DNA of 64,000 nucleotides from Ophioderma brevispina. Lineage: Eukaryota; Echinodermata; Ophiuroidea; Amphilepidida; Ophiodermatidae. Positions 23,931-33,896 of this stretch are shown here, piece by piece. How positions within the stretch are numbered: the stretch's first letter is position 1; the number at the start of each line of letters is the position of its first letter. The stretch is taken from the NCBI GenBank assembly GCA_023653785.1, contig JAMKCH010010282.1, positions 1 through 64,000 of the forward strand. The letters are read 5' to 3'. Position numbers and translations under genes: made by a program. Under the pieces are notes generated by a model. That model had not been told where the DNA came from. It saw only the letters and a list, made by a program, of their open reading frames with translations, and did not search any database.

Positions 23931-25001
23931 CAGCCTGTCTCAAAAAAGTGGTACAATCAGAAAAAAAAATAAGTCATTCTTACTTGGCATAATATTAAAG
24001 AACAATGACCAGGCTTTCCAATGGTGTTTATTATCTTATTTGCATTTGTCAATCCCCGGGGTCAATCCAGAGATATAATCAATTTAGTGCGATACACCAA
24101 AGTCGATTTTGTGCCACTTTTATGCATGGGCAGAGTTATTTCGCGCAGTTATGACATGCTGTCTTGAAGCTCACAAAAGACTGCAACTTGACAAAAGAAA
24201 CAAAACACAGATTAAACTAAACAAAGGAAGTCTACTTTTATCGACACAAGTTTTAATAGTCAACATAATCGGTTCAATGATAAATGTCTTCTTTTCATGA
24301 ATAATAATCAATACAAATATTTATTGCACGTCAATGAAATGGAGCTTTGAATTTATTACAAAATTGGTATCTGTGAAAATCATGCCAGAAGGAATGTAAT
24401 TGCAACCAAAATAAACACTCAAAATCCAAAGAAATGGTTTTATAATATTGCATTTACGCATTTATATATTTACTAATTGTTGTCAATAAAAAAAAATTGA
24501 ATTTGGAAGCAAAGTATCAAGGTTTTGGTAGGAATTTATGTTTCATGATACTTCAAGACCTTAGAAACTCTCTCCTCCAGGTTGCTGTACGTTCATGGTT
24601 CTCTTCTAACAAACAAAATTATGTCGAATGTTATTCACTTTATCAGAACTTACTGATCATAACTTCCACCATTACGTAACTGTTTTCGTATATTTTAGAG
24701 TTTCTTTATGAAGTTAATCGCTTTTTAAAAGAATTTCACATCTGTTCAAATGTGAATAACTTATGTTTAACTAATCCTTTTACCGTTTTCCCTCAACCAG
24801 AAAGTGGCACAAACTCGATTTTTGTGTTCCACAGTAAACTGGAGTTATCTCCCGATTGAAACAAGCAAATGAGATGAAACAAAAAATCCTGGAAAGCCTA
24901 GTCTTTTCTCTTTAATGTGATGTACAAAACGACTTACTTATAATGAGATATAATATTGAAAAAAATCGGTTTCTGATTGTACCATTTTTTTAGACAGGCT
25001 G
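23931..25001. mobile_element. Inverted-repeat DNA transposon with TA target duplication, non-autonomous
   Basis: The left end reads CAGCCTGTCTCAAAAAAGTG and the right end is its near complement ending CAGGCTG. Both are flanked by TA (23929-23930 and 25002-25003). The similarity continues inward for roughly 190 bp, through CTAGGCTTTCC- and GTGCCACTTT-type words, so these are long terminal inverted repeats. TA duplication and a CAGxxTGTC tip suggest a Tc1/mariner-like or related origin, but no transposase frame is visible. The element lies in an intron of the SRCR/EGF gene, and its right end is only 34 bp from the donor side of the EGF exon. Confidence 0.85.
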
Positions 25002-25037
25002 TATATCTTATGCCTGTTGAATATGCTGGCAAATTAC

Positions 25038-25148
25038 CTTCTTCACAAAATACACCACTGTAAAAATCTGGACAGAAACATCTATAACTGTCGTATTCGT
25101 TCCTGCAGCTCCCACCATTTTGGCAGCTTACATCCCCGCAGTAATCAA
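25038..25148 (-). CDS. EGF-like domain exon of an SRCR/EGF receptor-type gene (internal exon)
   Basis: Minus-strand exon of 111 bp. The acceptor is a pyrimidine-rich stretch ending TTTCCAG, and the donor is GAAGAAG followed by GTAATT. It encodes a complete EGF-like module of about 37 residues with six cysteines: DYC, SC, NGGSC, RC, FC and VFC, including the typical NGG turn. Both borders are phase 1, like the two upstream SRCR exons, so the modules can be joined in frame. EGF modules act in extracellular binding or spacing, and SRCR/EGF combinations occur in secreted or membrane pattern-recognition receptors. The aromatic/Gly pattern near the last cysteines is normal (FYSGVFC). A transposon sits just beyond the donor. 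No signal peptide, membrane segment or terminal exon is visible, so the full protein is unknown. Confidence 0.85.
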
Positions 25149-25217
25149 CTGGAAACAGAACAATATGTGTTAATTCTGGAATAAATACATTGGTTGTCAG
25201 GTTTTAAAGATATATCG

Positions 25218-25445
25218 CATGGACGGATAGATAATTGGATAGATGAATGGATGTATGGATGCATGGATGGATGGACTGAAGGACGAAAAGGATGGACCGT
25301 TCTGGATAGATGGGCAGATGGAAGACTGGATAGATGGTTGGATAAATGAGTAGTTTGAGAATGGATGGATGTATGCAAGCATGGATTGATGTATTGATGG
25401 ACGCCTGGATGGCTACATTGTTGGATGGATGGCTGAATGGACGGA
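25218..25445. repeat. (ATGG)n-type imperfect microsatellite
   Basis: GGAT/ATGG tetranucleotide repeats with many variants, directly left of the CCGAAAGG word array. A second tract lies on the right of that array at 25838-25912. Confidence 0.85.
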
Positions 25446-25454
25446 GACAGTTCG

Positions 25455-25830
25455 ATATTCCGACGTTTCATTTGTTTCGAGAGGTTTTTCTCCGATCGGT
25501 CATTACCCCGAAAGGTCGATATTCCGAAAATTCGGAGAATCGACCTTTCGGAGTAATGCCCTTTCGGAGTAAAACTCATATGGAATATAAAATAAGGTTT
25601 TCACTTGGAAAGGTTTTTATTCCTAAAGATATTGGCTCCGAAAGTCTACTTCTCCCATATGTAAATCAATCCGAACGGCAAATTGGTTTCAAAGGTCATT
25701 ATCCCGAAATCAGAAAAAGGGTCATTGATCCGAAAGGTTCTTACTCCGAAGGGTCGTTACGGAGTAATTACCTTTTGGAGTAAAAAGTCTTTGTAAAAAA
25801 TAAAGTTTTACTCCAAAAGGTTTTTATTCC
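25455..25830. repeat. Degenerate short-word satellite, core TTCCGAAAGGT / ACCTTTCGGAG
   Basis: The words CCGAAAGG, TTATTCCGAAAGG and CCTTTCGGAGTAA recur every 18-25 bases, in both orientations, over about 375 bp. Two copies form a local palindrome near 25510-25550 (GGTCGATATTCCGAAA and its complement). The array is sandwiched between two (ATGG)n tracts. Confidence 0.8.
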
Positions 25831-25837
25831 GAAAGGA

Positions 25838-25912
25838 TAGATGGGTGGTAGATGAATAGATGGATGGACAGGTGGTTGGTTGGGTGAGTGGATGGATGGA
25901 TGGATGGAGAAT
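25838..25912. repeat. (ATGG)n microsatellite, right flank
   Basis: Imperfect ATGG/GGTTGG repeats ending in five clean ATGG units near 25890-25910. Confidence 0.85.
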
Positions 25913-26245
25913 AATGCGCAAAGAACTAATCCCTGAGAGTACTACATGTGAATTGATCACAGTGAATTTGAAGCAATAAGCAACGTGCTAAGATTCGAGG
26001 CAGGGCTGAAGAGGGCTAAAGTTTAACTATGGACATAGGAGATAAGAGATAACGCGAAAACCACAAAAAACCTAAACCAATTACCCATTCATCTCGACAA
26101 AAGCCAGGTATTTGATGTGTTTTGTTGTGCATAGACCGCGACGGCCTGTGATCCTATCTCTTTGCCGCGATTGATGCAGTGACAGCGGTGTTAAGCTGCC
26201 AACAAAACTGTGTACTTTCACCGGATGTTGTGATCCCGTGCTGTA

Positions 26246-26561
26246 CACTGCAAGAACCCTGGTGTTAAATATACAGCAATAAACTGGTGTTAAGCTTGAC
26301 TGTCTATGGTGTTAAAACAATATCTAAAATAGTTTAAGACGGCACTTTGGTGAACTTCTTTGTAGATCAAAGTGATATATATTTTTTGAGATGAAAAACA
26401 ACACAAGCAACAATAAAAGCTCCTGCTTAAATGTAGGATGTTACACCAACTATCTTTAACACCAACCCTGGTGTTACATTAACACTCGCAGGTAAGCTGG
26501 ACCGGTGTTAAATTAATTCAACACCCGTGGTGTTAATTTAAACACTACAGGTTTTGCAGTG
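26246..26561. mobile_element. CACTGCAA-ended MITE, copy 1
   Basis: The ends read CACTGCAAGAACC and, in complement, CACTGCAAAACC, flanked by TA on both sides (26244-26245 and 26562-26563). The interior is rich in repeated GGTGTTAA and TTAACACC words. The same design is seen at 53653-54209. No coding capacity. Superfamily is not certain; the TA duplication and CACTG tip leave several options. Confidence 0.8.
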
Positions 26562-26771
26562 TAGGGATCATTGGAACACGCGTAGTACACCCAATTTCCA
26601 TGGTTTTGTTGAAAGTTGATGCAACCAAATGCCGAAAACCGCATCAAAATCCGTTGTTTCTTTCTAGAGCTACGACTGCAGAAAATAAGCTTGCATTTTG
26701 GGTGATATTGTGACCCGAAATTGTTAAACATCTTGTGAAAATGATTTGAAAAGGTTCCGACCCCTTCCGAC

Positions 26772-27080
26772 TCTTAAGAATTGGTGGTATGGAAGTTCAG
26801 TGTTCCTTGTAACAAAATGTAATGTCTGAATTTGTGCCCAAGCGTGCCCTTTCGTGTAATTTCAGCTCAAAAACCTAACACAATTGTAGTAGTTTTAACT
26901 TCCCGTTAATAACAAAGAAGTCGGTTAAAGAATTAAGAATTGGTTTTATGAAATTTCAGTGTACCTTGTAACAAAATGTAATGTCTGAATTTGTGCTCAA
27001 GTGTCCTTCGTGTAATTTTAGCTCACAAACACACCAAATTGTAGTAGTTTTAGTTTTCGTATAAGTTAAATTTGTTATTG
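26772..27080. repeat. Two-unit tandem duplication, about 159-bp period
   Basis: AAGAATTGGT, AACAAAATGTAATGTCTGAA and TTGTAGTAGTTTTA occur twice in the same order, 159 bp apart. The second unit has several substitutions and a short deletion. Confidence 0.8.
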
Positions 27081-27278
27081 CTATGGCTGTTTGGTAGCCG
27101 ACGCGTGGTTGGTATCATGAGTGATGGTTAATATGAGATTCTGGTGCGAAATCTTGCTCCAGGAGCGTATTTTCAATTCGTCTCATAGCGGAGCTATTCA
27201 TGATAATGTGTGAGTTTTATTCTGTTAAAATATTTTATTTGAGTATTACAACAGAACGACTTTCTGCCGGATTGCATT

Positions 27279-27352
27279 GCATGGCGTGCGTTTGTATAGG
27301 CAATCGCCTTGTAATCGAAAGATGGTAGGATCAATTCTCACTGGTGGCACAG
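27279..27352 (+). repeat. tRNA-like sequence, probable SINE head
   Basis: The stretch contains a box-B word GATCAATTC that fits the GWTCRANNC consensus. An anticodon-arm-like CCTTGTAATCG precedes it by about 20 bases. The box-A region is weak. The arrangement resembles tRNA-Thr(UGU)-derived SINE heads of invertebrates. The acceptor stem does not pair well, so a functional tRNA is unlikely. No clear SINE tail was identified. Confidence 0.4.
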
Positions 27353-27789
27353 TTTTTTCTTTCATTATTATTATTTTATTTTAGAGTTAGAGATTACAAT
27401 GAAAAGAATTCGGAGTTGGCCAGGGAAGTAGAAAATAGTGTATAGCTGCCTTATGAGATAATTCAACCTGTTATTGACCTGGACCATGATTTCGGGCAAG
27501 AACCTCACACGTGCTGAGTGATGGCTTGGCAGCTCTCCTGCTGAGAGGGTCACTATCGCATTACCTTAATCCGGTAAATGGGATCATGGTGGGATTTAAT
27601 AAAAAAAGGGCGGCAACGTGATATGATCTTTGAAACTAGTGTGTTGTAGTTCCTTTTATCTCCTATGTCCATGAATTAACAATGTGGGAGCTACGTTTCG
27701 ACTTATTACTGAAATTAATATGATATTATTAAGCATCAGATATGAATGCAGTATGAAATGTATATAGCATTCAAGGAGTTAAGACTTAC

Positions 27790-28164
27790 TTTCTTGACAG
27801 TTTACACCTGTGGCACCCATTCTACACTTGCCAATATTCGTTTGCTGACATTCTGAGATCGACTGCTCTAGACCAGAGCAGCTATATACAGTGGTGTCGA
27901 CGTCCTGATAATTATTAATAATGCTTTGGTATTTCCAAAAATTGTAAGTTGTAGCACCAGGGTATCCAAGAGTTCTGCATAGAGCTCCCATAAAATTCAT
28001 GTTTAAAGGGTGAAAACCAAACATAGGGGCCATTGACCCCTTTATGTTATTGGAACAAAGGGATTTCCATTCACCATCTAGGTACTGGTATATAAGTCCG
28101 ACACTTGGACTGTCGCCCTTAAAAAGCTTCAGTTCACCTTCTTCTCCCTTTGCTTCTCCAATTC
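27790..28164 (-). CDS. SRCR domain exon 2 of an SRCR/EGF receptor-type gene
   Basis: Minus-strand exon of 375 bp. The acceptor is CTAAATTTCAG and the donor is CAAGAAA followed by GTAAGT, both good matches to consensus. It encodes about 125 residues: a short acidic/Lys-rich lead (GEAKGEEGE), then an SRCR domain with WKSLCS, ALCRTLGYPGA, YSCSG, SECQQ and KCRMGATGVNC. The six cysteines give the group-A-like layout, and the CRxLGYPGA block is diagnostic of the family. Phase 1 at both ends matches one-domain-per-exon SRCR genes. SRCR domains bind microbial or protein ligands outside the cell. The upstream SRCR exon lies about 4.0 kb away and the EGF exon about 2.6 kb downstream. The WEN/NxGW-type central block is weaker than usual, so the domain may be diverged. 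Confidence 0.9.
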
Positions 28165-28244
28165 CTGAAATTTAGCGATTTTGGATGTCAGTTTGGTGTT
28201 GTCTTGTATTTATTTATTTGCCATTTTTTACATATTACGTAACC

Positions 28245-28500
28245 CTTCGTATTTCGCATAAACTTCCCAATGCGTATGTCCTATATCCATAATAGTTCTA
28301 TACAGACACCATTTCCCTACCTCCATGCAGTGACGTCGGCGCGAGATTTTATGGTCGCACCAGTAAACCTCGCGCGCTGGCTTAAAGCGACCGGCGTTTT
28401 TATACGCGCGAACGAAGACGGCATACCTTGACGCGTGCGTAAAAGTTGCGTCAAGGATATGAATCACTGTACAGAGGTAGAGAAATGGACTATAGTTCAC
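28245..28500. repeat. Solo fragment related to block C, inverted
   Basis: Words such as ATTTATGGTCGCACCAGT, CTGGCTTAAAGCGAC and GACGCGTGC match block C (57070-57250 and 62815-63000) in reverse complement. The fragment sits in the intron just upstream of the second SRCR exon. Conservation is partial. Confidence 0.6.
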
Positions 28501-28785
28501 ATCTGCTCTTAAGTTCCCTCCAGGATTTTTTTTTTAAATAAATATAAAGCTTGTTTTAATAATTTTCAATTCAAAAGTGTTAGAAAAGAAAAAATAATAA
28601 AAATAATTATGCTTTAAATAGCCCCAAAATCGTGAGCTGAAAATCACAACGTTCTAACTGACTTTTTGAATTTTTAGTGAGATAATAGAATTTTGGAAAT
28701 TTACATTTGCTAAGTTTGAAAATGATATGTAATCTTAGACTATGAGGCGTATACCAAATAACCAACTGTATAACAAATTCTGTTG

Positions 28786-30165
28786 GGAGCTACGGGAGAA
28801 CCAAGTATTCATAATAAATCATTAAAATCATATAAATGTCTATTCACGCACATAAAATTGGCACATTTTCTTTCAAATGAATAAAATGTCACTTCAATTT
28901 CTTTTCCCTAATATCAGTGACCAATGGATATGTATAGCAAACCATGAGCTAAAGATGTTACAATGGGCCCGTATGCGGAGCCATTTTTATAGCCAGGTAT
29001 TATCACCTCCACGATTCGGGTTGAGTAACAAAATACCCGTCCTCTTTCACAATAACCAGCTACTTCCAGATGGGAATTTCGTTACACTTACTCCCCCATC
29101 TGAAACCCGTTATTTTTCTGATTTTTCTGACACACTTATGAATTCGGAAACCTTAAAAGTGAAAGGAGGAGATTTTTTTAGGATATGAATTTCTCTCAAA
29201 TTTCACTGTATCGGTTGTAGACCACCTACCGAGAACGTTTGGAAGGTTTATTGGACAAACAGGTACAAAAGAAAACCGCAAACCTTGTTTTGAACTTGTC
29301 TGCTATCGTAATCGTTACCCATAGAAAACCATGCTTTGACTAATCATCATCTTATTACATAAAGACGGCGTATTCGGCTTATTCACTTCAGGTGTGATCT
29401 AATACATTGGTAAGCATTCCAAATATGCAAAAAACCTAGGTTCGAGTAAAATTGGGGGCGCTTCTTTCTGGAAATCTCCTCATGTCTCTTTAAAGGAATA
29501 AACCTGTGCTTTATTCCGTGAAGGGTTTCCGAATTCATAAATGTGTCAGAAAAAAGTGTGTCAGATGGTCAGGTTACGAAAAATCCCTTATAATAAAGGT
29601 CGTTGACACTAAGTTTTCTTCTGAAAACGCGGTAAATTGAATAGAAATGAAGTTGTTAGGTCAAAGCTTGCCCAGCAACATTCGTCAATGACATTTGTTC
29701 GTCTTTCTTCTTTTTCGAATAAATGATGAAAATATGGTGAAAGCTAATTGAACACGGACTATAGGAGCTCAAGATTGATTTATTTGTGAATAAGGATAAG
29801 TATTTTGTGCTTACGTCATGAAAAAATACTCAGTCTAAATCGAAGAGGTTATAACACATAAGATCTTTTCAACTGATCGAGACTATAACAATGGTCCTGC
29901 ACTCCCAGATGAAGAAGAATCTGAATTGATTTTCTCCACCGCATACCTGGCCGGTAATTGAATATCTTAATAGCTCCATTGTTTGCTGAAGTCTAGTGTA
30001 GCCATTGGTTACTGATACTGGGGAAATGAAATTGAAGTGACATTTTATTCATTTTCAAGAAAATGTGCTAGTTTTGTATGCGGGAGGGAACAGACGATTA
30101 TATGACTTTAATAATTTATTATGAATTTACACTTGGATTTCCCCTAATACCACCCCCCCCCCGAT
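28786..30165. mobile_element. Long-terminal-inverted-repeat element (family also at 49645-50500)
   Basis: The left arm, starting near ATTCATAATAAATCATTAAA (28808), continues through GCACATTTTCTT, ATAAAATGTCACTTCAATTT and ATATCAGTGACCAATGG (28860-28926). The right arm is the complement of the same words (30003-30135). The arms are at least 150 bp. No transposase is recognised. A second family member at 49645-50500 shares both arms and lacks the internal 29080-29590 insertion. Exact borders are uncertain because flanking sequence is also shared. Confidence 0.75.
29080..29590. mobile_element. Nested inverted-repeat element inside 28786-30165
   Basis: The left part reads CATCTGAAAC, then CTGACACACTTATGAATTCG, then GAAACCTT. 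The right part (29517-29575) carries the complement, with GTTTCCGAATTCATAAATGT and TGTCAGATGG. The arms are about 60-80 bp. The host copy at 49645-50500 lacks this segment, supporting insertion after the outer element arose. Target duplication not resolved. Confidence 0.65.
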
Positions 30166-30422
30166 AACAAAACAACGGCATAGAAGGACATGCCCCATAG
30201 TATATCTGTTTAAGTTTTAAAATGTGAATTTGTTTAAAGGAACAAATTCAGGTAAAATTGCTTTTGTCAGTGGTGGAGGGTTTGGTAACCACCAGATCCT
30301 ATATCTTTGAAGAGTAAATTATTGTGTAAAATGCTGTTTTTGACATTTACGAAGCTAAGCTACTGTAAAATACTGCGATACTTATTTTAACAAGATAATA
30401 TTCACATTGAAACACATTATTA

Positions 30423-30778
30423 TTAAAGGCTGACTCAGAGATTTTGAAATATAATTTCTTGTGTATTAATTAAAAATAGCCATCTAGAACTAAAGATAGA
30501 CACGTAAAATACTTAATTCTAAAGTTAGAGTTGAATCGGACTTGTCGTTTTCATGCAGTAAACATTTATGCACAGTATAACAGTGCCACAGGATACCATG
30601 TGTAACGAAAATTCCAGATCCGGAATTTTTAGAACAAAGTTGTGATTTTCTAAATGAAGGACTTCGATTTGAGCTTAGTTATTTCACACTTGTGTATTGT
30701 GTATAATGATGAATGAAAATAAAGTCATGATATGATATGATATGGACAAGCTTTATGTATATGCAAAAAAACACGATT
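30423..30778. mobile_element. Truncated TTAA-type MITE (unit 1)
   Basis: It starts at TTAA then AGGCTGACTCAGAGATTT and matches the reverse complement of 31732-32087 until about 30778 (ATGCAAAAAAACAC), after which the far terminus is missing. The same truncated copy occurs at 31043-31398 in unit 2. Confidence 0.8.
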
Positions 30779-31042
30779 TCTTCCGACCTTTAGTTAACAT
30801 GTACATCCCGGCCCTATTAAAGTTCAATGTCATCCTGGGGGTAAACGTAACCCAGTGCTCCGATTTTGTTGAAACTGATGTCAAAATGTTCGTCTTGCCT
30901 TGTTTCACAATGTTTGGCACTTGATTTCGTAATTAGTGTGCAAAATGTAACAATGGTTTTTGACATTTACGAAGCTAAGCTACTGTAAAATACTGCGATA
31001 CTTATTTTAACAAGATAATATTCACATTGAAACACATTATTA

Positions 31043-31398
31043 TTAAAGGCTGACTCAGAGATTTTGAAATATAATTTCTTGTGTATTAATTAAAAATAGC
31101 CATCTAGAACTAAAGATAGACACGTAAAATACTTAATTCTAAAGTTAGAGTTGAATCGGACTTGTCGTTTTCATGCAGTAAACATTTATGCACAGTATAA
31201 CAGTGCCACAGGATACCATGTGTAACGAAAATTCCAGATCCGGAATTTTTAGAACAAAGTTGTGATTTTCTAAATGAAGGACTTCGATTTGAGCTTAGTT
31301 ATTTCACACTTGTGTATTGTGTATAATGATGAATGAAAATAAAGTCATGATATGATATGATATGGACAAGCTTTATGTATATGCAAAAAAACACGATT
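31043..31398. mobile_element. Truncated TTAA-type MITE (unit 2)
   Basis: This is the duplicate of 30423-30778, carried by the 620-bp tandem duplication. Confidence 0.8.
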
Positions 31399-31731
31399 TC
31401 TTCCGACCTTTAGTTAACATGTACATCCCGGCCCTATTAAAGTTCAATGTCATCCTGGGGGTAAACGTAACCCAGTGCTCCGATTTTGTTGAAACTGATG
31501 TCAACATGTTCGTCTTGCCTTGTTTCACAATGTTTGGCACTTGATTTCGTAATTAGTGTGCAAAATGTAACAATGGTCTGCATAATATATAGTCACCAAA
31601 ACTTGACCTCGAATTGTATACAGAGCTGTCACCCAAAGAATTAAAAGTTCAAAAGGCCAAAAGTATTCTAATAAATGCAAACGTTTATGCGACTCATTGC
31701 GGGAACATATTGTGAAATTATAGAATTAGAA

Positions 31732-32087
31732 TTAAAGGCTGACTCAGAGATTTCCCGAGGAGGGCGCCCTCAATTTTCAAACAGATTGTGTTTTTTTGCA
31801 TATACATAATGCTTGTCCATATACTAATCACTGTGTGAAATATCTAAGCTCACATGGAAGTCTTTCATATAGAAATTCACAACTTGTTATAAATTTCCGG
31901 ATCCGGAAATTTGGTTATACACAGTATCCTATGGCACTGTATACTACACACAAATGTTTACTGCATGGAAACGAAAAATCCGATACATCTCAAACTTTGG
32001 AATTGGGCATTTTAAGTGACTATCTTTAGTTCTAATTCAATAAATACACAAAAAATATATTTCAAAAATCTCTGAGTCAGCCTTTAA
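31732..32087. mobile_element. Complete TTAA-flanked MITE (piggyBac-like target)
   Basis: Termini AGGCTGACTCAGAGATTT and its complement are flanked by TTAA at 31732-31735 and 32084-32087. The interior is about 348 bp without coding capacity. TTAA duplication is typical of piggyBac-related elements, but the AGGC tip differs from the usual CCC start, so the superfamily is tentative. It lies in the intron between the two SRCR exons. Confidence 0.85.
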
Positions 32088-32201
32088 GTGATATTTGAAA
32101 ATAATGCTCATCGTGCCTAAACGATCATTATACGTGTATAAGATATAAAATGAACAAGATAGTGCATGAGCAAAATACAAACAAAATAAAATAATATATA
32201 C

Positions 32202-32519
32202 CTTCTCTGCATTTTACCCACGCCAAATGACAATACCCTCCTGTAGTCGTGTTTACTTTAGTACAATCGTCGGTGTGAGTTTCGTTCCCATCGCATGAAA
32301 GTTTGAAGTTGTTCATTGCATACCGATCTGCGTAAATAGTTTTAAATCGGGTCCCAACTCCAGCTTCTGTCGCTTCTGGTAGTCTAAGTTCTCTGCAAAT
32401 CACTTTCCCTATATCCATTGAAAAACCATGTTGACAAAAGTCCACCCATTCGCTGCCATTGAAATATCTAACACTGCCTTCGTTCTCGTCGAATCCACCG
32501 ACTAACTTAAACTTTGACG
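32202..32519 (-). CDS. SRCR domain exon 1 of an SRCR/EGF receptor-type gene
   Basis: Minus-strand exon of 318 bp. The acceptor is TTTTTTCCCTCAG and the donor is AGAGAAG followed by GTATAT. It encodes about 106 residues forming one whole SRCR domain. It opens with KFKLVGGFDENEGSVRYFNG (the family's RLVGG-type start), then WVDFCQHGF, VICRELRLPEA, NFKLSCDGNET, DDCTK and GYCHLAWVKC. Six cysteines fit the group-A-like pattern, and the length is normal. Phase 1 at both borders. It is probably preceded by further exons beyond the LINE block at 33-39 kb, because no start codon or signal peptide is seen. The frame stays open a few codons past the donor, but the splice site and domain end argue for stopping at 32202. 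The gene identity within the large SRCR family cannot be given. Confidence 0.92.
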
Positions 32520-33039
32520 CTGAGGGAAAAAATACAATTTACAGTATATTCTCAATGGGATATTTCAGACCATGTCCAAAAATATGGAAATTATTAATTC
32601 TTTAACTGTTAACGTTAGTTTTGACTGATCATGCACGGCATTTATTTGCCTATGGAAACTTACGCACTACCGTTATGTAATTAGGCCCCTAAGGCAAGGA
32701 GAAATGTTATTTCTTTTCGTTTGGGGTTATTATACTTAACACACTAAGATGGCCACATACTAACACCAAAATAGTGCATTAGCAGTTGTTTAGTGATTGA
32801 AGGTGATAAAACACTTCTATTTGTTGTTAAAATTTACTTTAAATGGGCCAGTCTAAGCTCGGACATTCATTCCGATAAGCTCTAATAATCGTATTATGTG
32901 ATTATATGGATGTCGTATATCTTACTAGTGCCTGCATCAATGGCCGTTCAAATGGCCTATATCGCTTTCTCAGTTGATTAATATTGCATTTTGTTATTTA
33001 CTATTTAATTTTGTTATAGCCAGAGCATCCAGATATTTG
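32520..33039. other. Intron or upstream sequence; nothing recognised
   Basis: Upstream side of the first visible SRCR exon. No further exon or promoter could be supported. Confidence 0.4.
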
Positions 33040-33096
33040 TGATTTTAATTTTGTACATATATTATATGTTGTTTTGTTTTTCTCGTTGCTTGTTTC

Positions 33097-33282
33097 ATGT
33101 CGGTAAACAGCCATGATGTATGTGTCTCATGCTCCAAAATAATAAAACAATGCCATAAAATCATATCATGCAGAAAATGTAAATACTATGGTCAAAAGAA
33201 ATGCACGAAACTAAAACGAAAAGAACTTTTACTTCTAGACCCAAATGAGTGGATATGTCCAAATTGCTGTGACATTCAATAA
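33097..33282 (+). CDS. PHD-like zinc finger frame at the LINE 5' end
   Basis: A 61-codon frame ending at a stop. The cysteine pattern is CVSC, SCRKC, KKCTKL, then EWICPNCC, which fits a PHD-type C4HC3 finger. The histidine position, usually in the W-x-H-x-x-C block, is replaced (YGQKKC), so one zinc ligand may be missing. Fingers of this type precede the endonuclease in many CR1-group LINEs and probably bind nucleic acid or chromatin. The endonuclease frame follows about 75 bp later. It may be the remnant of a longer ORF1 or the N-terminus of ORF2. Confidence 0.65.
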   Translation: MSVNSHDVCVSCSKIIKQCHKIISCRKCKYYGQKKCTKLKRKELLLLDPNEWICPNCCDIQ

Positions 33283-33357
33283 ATACCGAGAAATCTTTTT
33301 CTGATAGTCCTAAGAATTACAGTTTCTTCAAAGAAACCCTTTAAGACTGATATTAAC

Positions 33358-33884
33358 ATGGACAAATATGACAAAATGATATTTAACCCACTAAGATACC
33401 AAGATAATGCCAAAGAATCGGACGATTTGACACACAATGGCTATAATATCTTTAATAGTAATCATTGTATGTATAAAACACCTGCCTTGTTTAACTCTAG
33501 TGTTACTGATGAATGCGACTTTTCTATATTTAACGCAAATGTACGAAGTTTAAATAAAAAAATTGATAAAATGAATGAATGTCTCAAAATATTAGATACT
33601 GACTTTACTATTATTGGTATTTCGGAAACACACCTAAAAGAAAAACCTCATGATATTTTTAATCTAGAGGGATATAATAGTATTGAATATATATAACAAT
33701 AGAAAAGACAGAGAAAAAGGGGTTGTATCCATGTACATATCTAATGAATCTTGCTTTGTTGAAATAGAAACTTTTAATAATAAGAATGTAATAGCAGATG
33801 GATATACAGGCAACACGCCAATTGAAGCTCATTCAGATCAAGAGAAAAAGAGAAAAAGCCGTGTTACATAATGGGTGACTTTAA
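33358..33884 (+). pseudogene. LINE apurinic-like endonuclease, N-terminal part
   Basis: The frame from 33358 contains FSIFNANVRSLNKKIDKM, FTIIGISETHL and EGYNSIEY, the first blocks of a LINE APE-type endonuclease (substrate-binding N, catalytic E in SETHL). A frameshift near 33690 leads to the next block, KDREKGVVSMYISN (the GGV-type motif). The last part reads MGDFNIDL, the conserved GDFN catalytic block, exactly where the Jockey-like element has inserted. The protein resumes at 35274 as LKDDDHKPTHDVLD. Confidence 0.85.
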
Positions 33885-33896
33885 CATCGACCTATT
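33885..33896 (+). repeat. Left target-site duplication of the nested Jockey-like LINE
   Basis: CATCGACCTATT here is repeated exactly at 35262-35273. Removing 33897-35273 restores the host endonuclease frame across GDFNIDL and KDDDH. Confidence 0.95.

Larger units (their letters stand above)
30336..31575. repeat. Head-to-tail 620-bp tandem duplication, nearly identical
   Basis: Unit 1 is 30336-30955 and unit 2 is 30956-31575. By eye I find one difference, A versus C at 30886/31506. A 60-codon frame (30742 and 31362) is repeated in both but looks non-coding. The units contain a truncated copy of the TTAA element described at 31732-32087. Near-identity means a very recent duplication or an assembly artefact. 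Confidence 0.95.
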
